From an uncultured Eubacteriales bacterium (GTDB lineage: Bacteria > Bacillota > Clostridia > Oscillospirales > Acutalibacteraceae): 37,673 nt of DNA. Positions within the stretch are counted from its first letter, which is position 1. Each line of letters begins with the position of its first letter. The translations under genes and the position numbers were made by a program. The stretch lies in contig CAKSYX010000015.1 in assembly GCA_934525065.1 (NCBI GenBank), forward strand, positions 1 to 37,673, given 5' to 3'. The notes beneath the pieces were generated by a model. It was not told the DNA's origin. It saw only the letters and a list, made by a program, of their open reading frames with translations, and made no database searches. Below are positions 14,346 through 21,727 of the stretch, in pieces.

Positions 14346-15842
14346 TCAACTGTCAAAGGGAATATTGAAGCTGAATTCGGTGTACTCCTGTTCCTTACTG
14401 CAGGCCGAAATTTCGCCGTCGTGCATATTTATTATAGTTTTGACGATATAAAGACCCAAACCTACGCCCTTGACGTCAAAGCTTCGGGATTTGTCAACCT
14501 TATAGAAGCGTTCAAAAATTCTTGAAATCTCTTCACTTGAAACGCTGACGCCGGTGTTGCGGATTCTCACATAAGTTCTATGATCCTTGTTTTCGGCAAA
14601 AACGCTGATTTTTCCGTTTTCCGGCGTAAATTTCACGGCGTTATCAAACAGGTTATAGATGACCTGCTGAATGAGGTCCTTGTCGGCATGTGCTTTGACA
14701 GAGTCCATTTCTTCAAAACCGCAAACGGTTATATGCTTATCGTCGATCCTCTTTTCAAAGGTCAGAAGGGTGTCAAAAATCTGCTTTGAAATATCATAGT
14801 CCACAGGCGAAAGGCCGACCTCGCCCGCTTCGATTTTTGAAAGATTGAGCATTGAAACAACTATCCGCGCAAGGCGCTTGACCTCGGTGGAAACAGTCAT
14901 AAGATAGCTGCGCTGTTTCTCCTCCGGAATGGTTCCGTCAAGGATTCCGTCGATGAAGCCGCCTATAGTTGTCATCGGTGTTTTAAGCTCATGGGAAACG
15001 TTCGCGATGAAGCTCTTCTGCGCCGCCTCGTTGACGGCAAGCTCATCGGCCATTTTGTTAAGTGCCTTTGCAAATGAGCTGAAGTAGCCGCGCTTATAGT
15101 TTTCATTTGCGCGGTGCTGGAATTCCCCCTTCGCAAAGTGCTTTGTGACCTCTTCCATTTCGTCAAGAGGAACTGCAATTCCGCGGCAGAGAATATAAAT
15201 TATCAGCATACTTGCGCCAAGCAAAATGATTGAGGTAGCGGTGAACACACCAAGTATGCCGAGAATATATGGCAAAAGACCCTCAATCGCGTCCTCAACG
15301 GCGAAGACCACCCCTCTGTTTGCGTTTTCATCGCTGTCACTTCCCAAAGGAACGGCAACAACAAATTTGCCGCGCCCGAAAATTTTGTCATTGAAATAGT
15401 CGGAAAAGCCGCTTTTCTGGGCGCGCTTCATATAATCCTCGGGAATTTTCATCGAGCCGTGCTGAGCACAGGAGCCGTTTATGCTGCTTTCACACAGGAT
15501 TATGCTTCCGCTGCTGTCAACAATCAAAAAGTCGGAATTTGTTGCGTCTGAAATTGTGTGCAGCATGTTGCCGAGCATTTTTTTGACAGAGGTGTCGTTT
15601 TCAATGTCGGAGTAGGTATACTCTTTCGTTACATCAATAATATTTTTTGCATTGGTCGTAAGTGCGCTGGTTTTGTCGTTCCACCACTGGGTTGCAACAA
15701 AAATTATCATGATAAGGCCGAGAATCACCATACAGCCGAGAACGATTGCGGCGGTAAAGCCGAAATAACGCCGGAAGACGGAGCTTCTTCTGTAGATCGG
15801 CTTATTCTTTTTTGTTCTTTTTTTGTCCTTCGCTTTCGACAC
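14346..15842 (-). CDS. Two-component sensor histidine kinase
   Basis: This 498-residue membrane kinase has a first transmembrane helix at about 28-52, an extracytoplasmic sensor of about 130 residues and a second helix near 190-215. A HAMP linker, a HisKA domain with FIANVSHELKTPMTTIGGF (phospho-accepting His) and a HATPase domain follow, with N-box LFDNAVKF and G-box GVGLGLYI. The start appears to be GTG. The upstream ATG is in another frame. It lies 68 bp behind its response regulator and ahead of htrA. This resembles the CssS secretion-stress sensor arrangement, but the sensor domain is not diagnostic. Confidence 0.93.
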   Translation of the reverse strand: MSKAKDKKRTKKNKPIYRRSSVFRRYFGFTAAIVLGCMVILGLIMIIFVATQWWNDKTSALTTNAKNIIDVTKEYTYSDIENDTSVKKMLGNMLHTISDATNSDFLIVDSSGSIILCESSINGSCAQHGSMKIPEDYMKRAQKSGFSDYFNDKIFGRGKFVVAVPLGSDSDENANRGVVFAVEDAIEGLLPYILGILGVFTATSIILLGASMLIIYILCRGIAVPLDEMEEVTKHFAKGEFQHRANENYKRGYFSSFAKALNKMADELAVNEAAQKSFIANVSHELKTPMTTIGGFIDGILDGTIPEEKQRSYLMTVSTEVKRLARIVVSMLNLSKIEAGEVGLSPVDYDISKQIFDTLLTFEKRIDDKHITVCGFEEMDSVKAHADKDLIQQVIYNLFDNAVKFTPENGKISVFAENKDHRTYVRIRNTGVSVSSEEISRIFERFYKVDKSRSFDVKGVGLGLYIVKTIINMHDGEISACSKEQEYTEFSFNIPFDS

Positions 15843-15878
15843 CTTCCATGCTCTCCCTTCAAAATAAATTCAAACAGA

Positions 15879-15896
15879 CACTGCCTTTCGGCAGTG
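15879..15896 (-). other. Hairpin between response regulator and sensor kinase genes
   Basis: A perfect 7-bp stem, CACTGCC with GGCAGTG, carries a GAAA loop on the transcribed (minus) strand. It is followed by TCTGTTTGAATTTATTTT. The downstream T content is weak, so it may be a partial terminator or an mRNA processing/stability hairpin that lowers kinase relative to regulator. Confidence 0.5.
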
Positions 15897-15910
15897 CCCG
15901 GTCGTTTTTA

Positions 15911-16600
15911 TCATTCTCTGGTTTCAAACTTATAGCCTACGCCCCAAACGGTGCGAAGCTCCCACTTATCGGAAACGCCGTCAAGCTTTTCGCGCAGACG
16001 CTTGATGTGAACGTCAACGGTTCTTGAATCGCCGTAGTAATCAAAGCCCCACACTTCGTCAAGGAGCTGATCTCGCGTGAAAACGCGGTTCGGGTTCTTC
16101 GCAAGGTGGAAGATGAGCTCCATTTCTTTCGGCGGGGTATCGACCTGAACACCGTTGACCTTGAGTTCATAGTTGGTGAGATTGATTGAAAGCTTGTCGT
16201 AATGAACCTCCTTGACCTCATCGGCCATGCTTGAAGCCGAGCGGCGAAGAACCGCCTTGATCCTTGCAACGACCTCCTTCGCGTCAAACGGCTTGACAAC
16301 ATAGTCATCCGCGCCGAGCTCAAGGCCGAGAACGCGGTCAAAGACCTCGCCCTTTGCGGTGAGCATGATGATCGGAACTTCGGAGAACTTTCTTATCTCG
16401 CGGCATACCTGCCAACCGTCAAGCTTCGGAAGCATGATGTCAAGCAGAACAAGTGCCGGACTTTCGGCGTTGAACGTTGAAACGGCAGAAGCACCGTCAT
16501 TGGCAATTACAACGTTATACTCCTCCTTTTCAAGGTAGAGCCTGAGCAACTCGCAAATGTTCTGATCGTCGTCAACAACAAGAATTTTTTCTGAGCTCAT
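15911..16600 (-). CDS. OmpR/PhoB-family response regulator
   Basis: This 229-residue regulator has a receiver domain (about 1-118) with the acidic pocket DDD at 10-12, phospho-acceptor Asp54 (VLLDIMLPKLDG), Thr81 and Lys103. A winged-helix DNA-binding domain (about 130-229) ends in the typical RTVDVHIKRLREKL and VWGVGYKF. Length is standard. It is the first gene of the regulator-kinase-htrA cluster and has its own promoter region. By position it should control htrA and perhaps itself. Confidence 0.95.
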   Translation of the reverse strand: MSSEKILVVDDDQNICELLRLYLEKEEYNVVIANDGASAVSTFNAESPALVLLDIMLPKLDGWQVCREIRKFSEVPIIMLTAKGEVFDRVLGLELGADDYVVKPFDAKEVVARIKAVLRRSASSMADEVKEVHYDKLSINLTNYELKVNGVQVDTPPKEMELIFHLAKNPNRVFTRDQLLDEVWGFDYYGDSRTVDVHIKRLREKLDGVSDKWELRTVWGVGYKFETRE

Positions 16601-16664
16601 TAGAATTCCTCCGTATTTATATATTTATTCAGCATTAGTTTTTCATACAAACCTTAAATTTGGC

Positions 16665-16694
16665 TTTATAGCCGCCGATTTATTGAGAAAACAA
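16665..16694 (-). promoter_or_regulatory. Possible promoter of the two-component operon
   Basis: On the minus strand, TTGTTT (-35) and TATAAA (-10) are separated by 18 bp and lie 65 bp upstream of the regulator start. The match is moderate. The rest of the 16601-16823 gap shows only AT-rich sequence with repeated ATATTAA. Confidence 0.4.
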
Positions 16695-16823
16695 TACACC
16701 GTTGTGATTTGTGCTCCCGGCTGCCGGCATTCACCTCATTATAAGCCAAAAGCCGCCTCAACATATTAACATTTTTTGAAATATTAAGAAAAATATTCGT
16801 GGCGGCAGTGATGAAAGGTCAAA

Positions 16824-18569
16824 TCACATTCTTGACGGAACATCGACCTTGAGAAGCGTCAGAACGTTCCTTATTGTGTTGCGGACGCAGACGCAAAGGA
16901 AAAGCCTTGCCTTCATCAGCTCCTCGTCCTCAACGTTGACGCGGCAGGCATTATAGAACTTATGGAACAGCGTTGCAAGCTCAACAACATAATGAGTGAC
17001 CTTCGCCGGGTCATAGTTCTTGGCCGCTCCGACTATCACGGACGGAAGGCGCGAAAGATGAGAAATCAAAGCGCGCTCCTCGCTTTCGGTCAGCCTTTCA
17101 AGCTCCTTTTCGGTGCATTTTGAATAGCACTTGCCCTCCTGCTCAAGCTTTGAGAGGATACTGCATATTCTCGCGTGAGCATACTGGCAATAGTAAACCG
17201 GGTTTTGCGAGCTTTCCTGAACGGCGAGGTCAAGGTCAAAATCCATGACCGAGCCGGGCTCCTGCATATTGAACATGAAGCGAACGGCGTCGATAGGCAC
17301 TTCGTCAAGAAGGTCAACGAGCGTAATGGCCTTTCCGGTTCGCTTTGACATTCTGACAAGCTGGCCGCCGCTCATGAGACGGACAAGCTGCATCAAAAGA
17401 ACATCAAGACGGTTTTCGTCAATTCCGACGGCACGCATCGCGCCTTTCATTCTTGCAATGTGGCCGTGGTGATCCGCGCCCCAAACGTCGATTGCCTTTT
17501 CAAAGCCGCGCTTTTCAAGCTTGTTTCTGTGATAGGCAATGTCAGCGGCAAAATAAGTCGGGTTTCCGTTGGCGCGGATGAGAACATCGTCTTTAAGCTC
17601 CAGCTTATCAATATACTCACGGCTCTTGCCCTGCTCCTTGAGCATTTCGGTCTGAACCTCAATGTTCTTATACCAGAGTGCTCCGTCTTTTTCGTAGGTG
17701 TAGCCGCGCTCTTTGAGCAGGTCTATGGTGTCTTTCAGTTCGCCGTCGTTATGGAGCGTCAGCTCGCTGAACCATGTGTCATACCGGATTCTGTATTTTT
17801 CCATTGCCTGCTTCATTTCTTTAATATTCTTAGGAAGAGCAAAGTCAACGAGGGCTTTTCTGCGCTCTTCTTCGCTTTTTTCAAGGTAGCTGTTGCCGTA
17901 TACTTCGGCAAACTCTTCAGCACGTTTGATGATGTCCGCTCCGTGGTAGCTGTCCTCCGGCAGCTCGACGCTGTCTTCGCCCTTGAAATGCTGCTGATAT
18001 CTTATATCAAGCGACAGGGCAAATTTTGCTATCTGATTTCCTGCGTCATTGACGTAAAACTCGCGGCTTACGTCATAGCCTGCATATTCAAGAACAGCGG
18101 CAAGACAGTCACCGAGTGCACCGCCGCGTGCGTTGCCCATGTGCATAGGTCCGGTCGGATTGGCCGAAACAAACTCAACGTTGACCTTTTTGCCTTGGCC
18201 GTAATTGCTCTTTCCGTAGTTTTCGCCCTCGCGCTCGATGTCAAGAAGAACATCGGCATAAAAACGCGAATTCAAAAAAAAGTTGATGAAGCCCGGGCCG
18301 GCAACTTCAATTTTTTCAAAGTATGTTCCCTCGCAGGAAAGCTCGGAAAGAATCGTGTCCGCAATTTTGCGCGGAGAGAGGCGGAACGTTCTTGCGTTGA
18401 CCATTGCGGCGTTGGTTGAAAAATCTCCGTTAGCCTTGTCCGCCGGAACTTCAATTATAAACGGCGCAGCTTCGCACGAGGGAAGAATTCCCCTCTGCTC
18501 AGCCGATTTAAAAGCGTTTTCAATCAGTGTTGTAATTTGTTCCTGAACTTTTTCTGTTGTTAAAGCCAT
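16824..18569 (-). CDS. argS: Arginyl-tRNA synthetase
   Basis: This 581-residue class I synthetase charges tRNA-Arg. The HIGH signature is HMGN at residues 143-146 (SANPTGPMHMGNARGG), and the KMSKS loop is replaced by RMSKRTGKA, as is usual for ArgRS. An N-terminal Add-1 domain (GDFSTNAAM) and a C-terminal anticodon-binding helical domain ending DVPSRM are both present. The ATG at 18569 is preceded by AAAGGA; an in-frame TTG five codons earlier is less likely. It follows a DUF1934 gene by 29 bp, as ywiB precedes argS in Bacillus. Confidence 0.97.
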   Translation of the reverse strand: MALTTEKVQEQITTLIENAFKSAEQRGILPSCEAAPFIIEVPADKANGDFSTNAAMVNARTFRLSPRKIADTILSELSCEGTYFEKIEVAGPGFINFFLNSRFYADVLLDIEREGENYGKSNYGQGKKVNVEFVSANPTGPMHMGNARGGALGDCLAAVLEYAGYDVSREFYVNDAGNQIAKFALSLDIRYQQHFKGEDSVELPEDSYHGADIIKRAEEFAEVYGNSYLEKSEEERRKALVDFALPKNIKEMKQAMEKYRIRYDTWFSELTLHNDGELKDTIDLLKERGYTYEKDGALWYKNIEVQTEMLKEQGKSREYIDKLELKDDVLIRANGNPTYFAADIAYHRNKLEKRGFEKAIDVWGADHHGHIARMKGAMRAVGIDENRLDVLLMQLVRLMSGGQLVRMSKRTGKAITLVDLLDEVPIDAVRFMFNMQEPGSVMDFDLDLAVQESSQNPVYYCQYAHARICSILSKLEQEGKCYSKCTEKELERLTESEERALISHLSRLPSVIVGAAKNYDPAKVTHYVVELATLFHKFYNACRVNVEDEELMKARLFLCVCVRNTIRNVLTLLKVDVPSRM

Positions 18570-18598
18570 AGTTTTTCCTTTCAAAATATACCGCCGAA

Positions 18599-19027
18599 TT
18601 ACGCAATCGGACGCTTCTCAAGAGTTATATCAAACTCAATTTCGCCGAGCGGATGCATATCAATGTCAGTGCAGTAACGGAAGTTGAGGGTTCCGCCGTT
18701 CTTTTTCATTTTTGAGTCGATTGCAAGTGCGCTGACTCCGAGCGAAAAAGTGCCGTAAGGCGTTATATGGTGAGAAATATGACGGACATCCTTTTCAACG
18801 ATCATGTGTGAATTACACTCTCCGTTGCGGCTGATTGTGATGCAGCTCCCATTTTCAACGTGGAGCGTTGTTTGAGAGCCTTCAAAGTCGCCGTCAGCGT
18901 CGGTATATGTGATATAGTAATCATTTTCCTCTCCTTTAAGGGAGGCGCGCGCCGTCATATCAAGAACGTCCTTGTCTCCGTCCGTTTCCTGAACGGTATG
19001 GAGAGTTATGAGAAAGTTTTCCTTCAA
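18599..19027 (-). CDS. DUF1934 (YwiB-like) calycin-fold protein
   Basis: This 142-residue soluble protein matches DUF1934: ITLHTVQETDGDKDVLDMTA at the start and a C-terminal half rich in beta strands (LNFRYCTDIDMHPLGEIEFD). The family is predicted to form a small barrel; its biochemical role is unknown. It precedes argS with a 29-bp gap, the same pairing seen for ywiB-argS in Bacillus. Translation starts at a TTG with GGAG 8 bp upstream. Confidence 0.85.
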   Translation of the reverse strand: MKENFLITLHTVQETDGDKDVLDMTARASLKGEENDYYITYTDADGDFEGSQTTLHVENGSCITISRNGECNSHMIVEKDVRHISHHITPYGTFSLGVSALAIDSKMKKNGGTLNFRYCTDIDMHPLGEIEFDITLEKRPIA

Positions 19028-19150
19028 ACGGAAATCTCCTTTCGGCCGAATAATACACAGATTTGGGTTTACATAAACTCGGTTTATATATTATCACACA
19101 TTTTCAAAAAAATCAAACCAAACGGAACTTTTTTTGAGAAAAACAGACCG

Positions 19151-19360
19151 CTCAGGCATATTGCGCATCGGGCTTTCTTCAGGCTGCCACGAAGCTGTAT
19201 GTAGATGCCGCGAGTGGAAAAAAGCGCTTAGAAGAGCAAAAGCATTTTATATTTTCAACAAACAAAGACTATATTTCATATGAAGCTCTAATTTTAATAA
19301 GCCTCACGAAATATAGTCTTTTGATTTTTGTTTTGCTCTTTGGTCTGCACCAAATACGAA
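19151..19360. repeat. Dispersed intergenic repeat, copy 2, with nested palindromes
   Basis: This is the second copy of the element at 5-216, in the same orientation. The outer palindrome is AAGAGCAAAA (19232-19241) with TTTTGCTCTT (19331-19340). The inner one is AAAGACTATATTTC (19264-19277) with its complement at 19308-19321. The stems are identical to copy 1, while the loop and spacers have diverged, which suggests selection on the fold or recent spread. It fills most of the 346-bp gap between the DUF1934 start and the rfbA stop, and ends next to the rfbA stop codon, as copy 1 does next to ylmH. Confidence 0.75.
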
Positions 19361-19373
19361 AGTCACTTGGATA

Positions 19374-20258
19374 TCAGTATTTCAGTTTTCCGTTTGCAAC
19401 CTGCCGAAGATGAGCACCGTAGGGCGACTTGCCGTATTTTTCGGCGCAGAGAAGAAGCGTCTGCCTGCTTATCCAGCCGTTTTTGAAAGCAATCTCCTCC
19501 GGAGCGGAAATCATGACGGACTGTCTGCCCTCAACAATGCGCACAAAGTTTGCCGCCTCGTTGAGGGTTTCAACCGTACCCGTGTCAAGCCACGCAAAGC
19601 CGCGCCCGAGAAGCTTGACCGAAAGCTTTTTTTCTTTAAGAAAAAGCAGGTTGAGGTCGGTAATTTCAAGCTCTCCCCTTGCGGACGGCTTGATTTTTTC
19701 AGCCTTTTCGCAAACGGTGTTGTCATAGAAATAAAGACCGGTGACGCAATAATTTGACTTCGGCTCCTTCGGCTTTTCTTCAATTGAAACAGCGTTCATC
19801 TTTTCGTCAAACTCAACCACACCGAAGCGCTCCGGATCATCAACGTAATAGCCGAAAACGGTGGCAGTGCCGAGCTGTGCGTTTTCTCTTGCTTCCTTCA
19901 GAAGCTTGCCGAGACCGTTGCCGTAAAAAATGTTGTCTCCGAGTATCATGGCACAGCTGTCGTTACCGATAAATTCGCGGCCGATCAAAAACGCCTGCGC
20001 AAGGCCGTCCGGCGAAGGCTGAACAGCATATTCGAGCTTCAGGCCGAAATCGGAACCGTTGCCGAGCAGACGCTCAAAATTTCCGATGTCCTGCGGCGTT
20101 GAAATAATAAGTATCTCGCGAATTTCCGCCATCATGAGCACCGAAAGCGGATAATAGATCATCGGCTTGTCATAAACCGGAAGGAGCTGCTTTGACGTAA
20201 CCATGGTTATCGGATAAAGCCTTGTTCCGCTTCCTCCGGCAAGGATGATTCCCTTCAT
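19374..20258 (-). CDS. rfbA: Glucose-1-phosphate thymidylyltransferase
   Basis: This 294-residue enzyme makes dTDP-glucose from dTTP and glucose-1-phosphate, the first step to dTDP-L-rhamnose. The nucleotide-binding motif is at the N-terminus (MKGIILAGGSGTRLYPIT). SKQLLPVYDKPMIYYPLS and the later EITDLNLLFL are typical of RfbA/RmlA. The ATG at 20258 has AAGGAG 9 bp upstream; the longer ORF start lies in the neighbouring gene. It follows the GPH transporter by 34 bp. The rest of the rhamnose pathway (rfbB, rfbC, rfbD) is not in the window. Confidence 0.95.
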   Translation of the reverse strand: MKGIILAGGSGTRLYPITMVTSKQLLPVYDKPMIYYPLSVLMMAEIREILIISTPQDIGNFERLLGNGSDFGLKLEYAVQPSPDGLAQAFLIGREFIGNDSCAMILGDNIFYGNGLGKLLKEARENAQLGTATVFGYYVDDPERFGVVEFDEKMNAVSIEEKPKEPKSNYCVTGLYFYDNTVCEKAEKIKPSARGELEITDLNLLFLKEKKLSVKLLGRGFAWLDTGTVETLNEAANFVRIVEGRQSVMISAPEEIAFKNGWISRQTLLLCAEKYGKSPYGAHLRQVANGKLKY

Positions 20259-20292
20259 ATTTTCTTTCTCCTTTTTTGCCGTTTCCGGCGTT

Positions 20293-21690
20293 TTATATAA
20301 GCTTTTCAAGTCCTTCGGTATTGTATTCTTCTCCACTGCGCTTTTTTTCAAGCTGACTTGTGAGCAATGCGAAGCGTTCCTTTGTGACCGGATACATGAT
20401 AATTCCGATAAGAGCCAAAACGAGGAAGGCGGCCGGAATCACAGTTGCAATGTTTTCAATTGCATCCTTTGCGGAATCGGACTGAACGGCAAGCGTTCCG
20501 TCATAGCCGCCGAGGTCAAGAACCTGACCGGCAATCCACATTCCGATTGCCGCGCCGAATTTCTGGAAGAACTGCGGGAACGCGGTGATCATGCTTTCGC
20601 GGCGCTTTCCGTTAACAAATTCGTCAACCTCAACAAGGTCATATGCCATTGAATAGAAAATCGTCCAGAAGCAGGCAAGGCCGAGAGCAACGGCAAACAC
20701 AGAAGCAATGAGCATCGGTGTGCCGTCAATTCCGATGAACTTGATTATGATAAGGCCGACAAACATTATTGAAATGAAGATTATTCCGGCTTTTCTTCTG
20801 TCTGTTTTTTCCGCAAGCTTTGTAACAATGGGAATCATAAGACCCATTGAAGCAACAAGCGTGATTATAACAATTACCATTCCGTCGTCACTCATTCCGA
20901 GGCGGGACTGAACGAGATAGGCAAAGTTCGTCTGAATCATTGCAGAAGCGATGAGAAAGAAGAACACGAACATCACGAACCAACGAAACGGTTTGATTTT
21001 GAGAATCTGAAGGTATTCGGAAACCTTGACCTTTTCCTTTGCGCCGACTTCGTTGGCTTTTTTGAGTTCAATTCCGCGAAGGCTCAAGGAAGCAACAACA
21101 GCCGAAATGACCGCGAGCACAGCAAGAAGCGCCGCCGTCAAAAGCCAGCCGACCGAAGCGCTCACGCCCATTCCGATGATGAGACCGGGAACAAGAGCCG
21201 GAACAGCGTTGCCGAGAAGAATTGCAACCGTGTTGAACAGCGAGCTTTTTCCGCGGATATCGGTTCTTTCATCGTAATCCTCGGTAATTTCTGCAACAAC
21301 GGCGTAATACGGAATCGTGTACACCGTATATGCAAGCCAGAAGAGCATCGTCATTGCGGTATAGAAAATGAACTTGAAAATGTCGCTTGTGTCACCGAGC
21401 GGGATGAACGCACCGATGAAGGTGATTCCGACCGGGAAGGCAGCGCGGAGCATGAATTTGCGCTTGTCTGCGCCTTTTTTATCGGCAAAATGGCCGATGA
21501 TCGGGTCGGTCACAGCGTCCCAGATCACTGAGATGAGGCTGACCGTTCCGGCAAGAGACGGTGACATATGCGCAACGTCTGTAAGGAAAACGAGGTAATA
21601 TGTATAGTACATATTGTAAAGAATCGACTCAGCGGAAATTCCGCTGCAATAGCCGAGCTTTTTGGCTTTTGTCAGTTGGCTTTTATGCAT
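20293..21690 (-). CDS. GPH-family sugar:cation symporter (MFS)
   Basis: This 465-residue protein has about twelve transmembrane helices and belongs to the glycoside-pentoside-hexuronide family. The N-terminal KLGYCSGISAESILYNMYYT and ISVIWDAVTDPIIGHFADKK are characteristic GPH motifs. These permeases take up glycosides or uronides with H+ or Na+; the substrate is not evident. It lies between the subtilase and rfbA on the same strand, with gaps of 37 and 34 bp, so the three may be co-transcribed. Confidence 0.9.
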   Translation of the reverse strand: MHKSQLTKAKKLGYCSGISAESILYNMYYTYYLVFLTDVAHMSPSLAGTVSLISVIWDAVTDPIIGHFADKKGADKRKFMLRAAFPVGITFIGAFIPLGDTSDIFKFIFYTAMTMLFWLAYTVYTIPYYAVVAEITEDYDERTDIRGKSSLFNTVAILLGNAVPALVPGLIIGMGVSASVGWLLTAALLAVLAVISAVVASLSLRGIELKKANEVGAKEKVKVSEYLQILKIKPFRWFVMFVFFFLIASAMIQTNFAYLVQSRLGMSDDGMVIVIITLVASMGLMIPIVTKLAEKTDRRKAGIIFISIMFVGLIIIKFIGIDGTPMLIASVFAVALGLACFWTIFYSMAYDLVEVDEFVNGKRRESMITAFPQFFQKFGAAIGMWIAGQVLDLGGYDGTLAVQSDSAKDAIENIATVIPAAFLVLALIGIIMYPVTKERFALLTSQLEKKRSGEEYNTEGLEKLI

Positions 21691-21727
21691 CCTGTGTCAC
21701 TCTCCCAAAATAGATTATGTTTTCAGG

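Noticed and set aside
17460..18419. 319-residue open frame on the plus strand
   Set aside because: It is fully antisense to argS, whose catalytic motifs are intact. The composition is that of a mirror frame, and no RBS or known motif is present.
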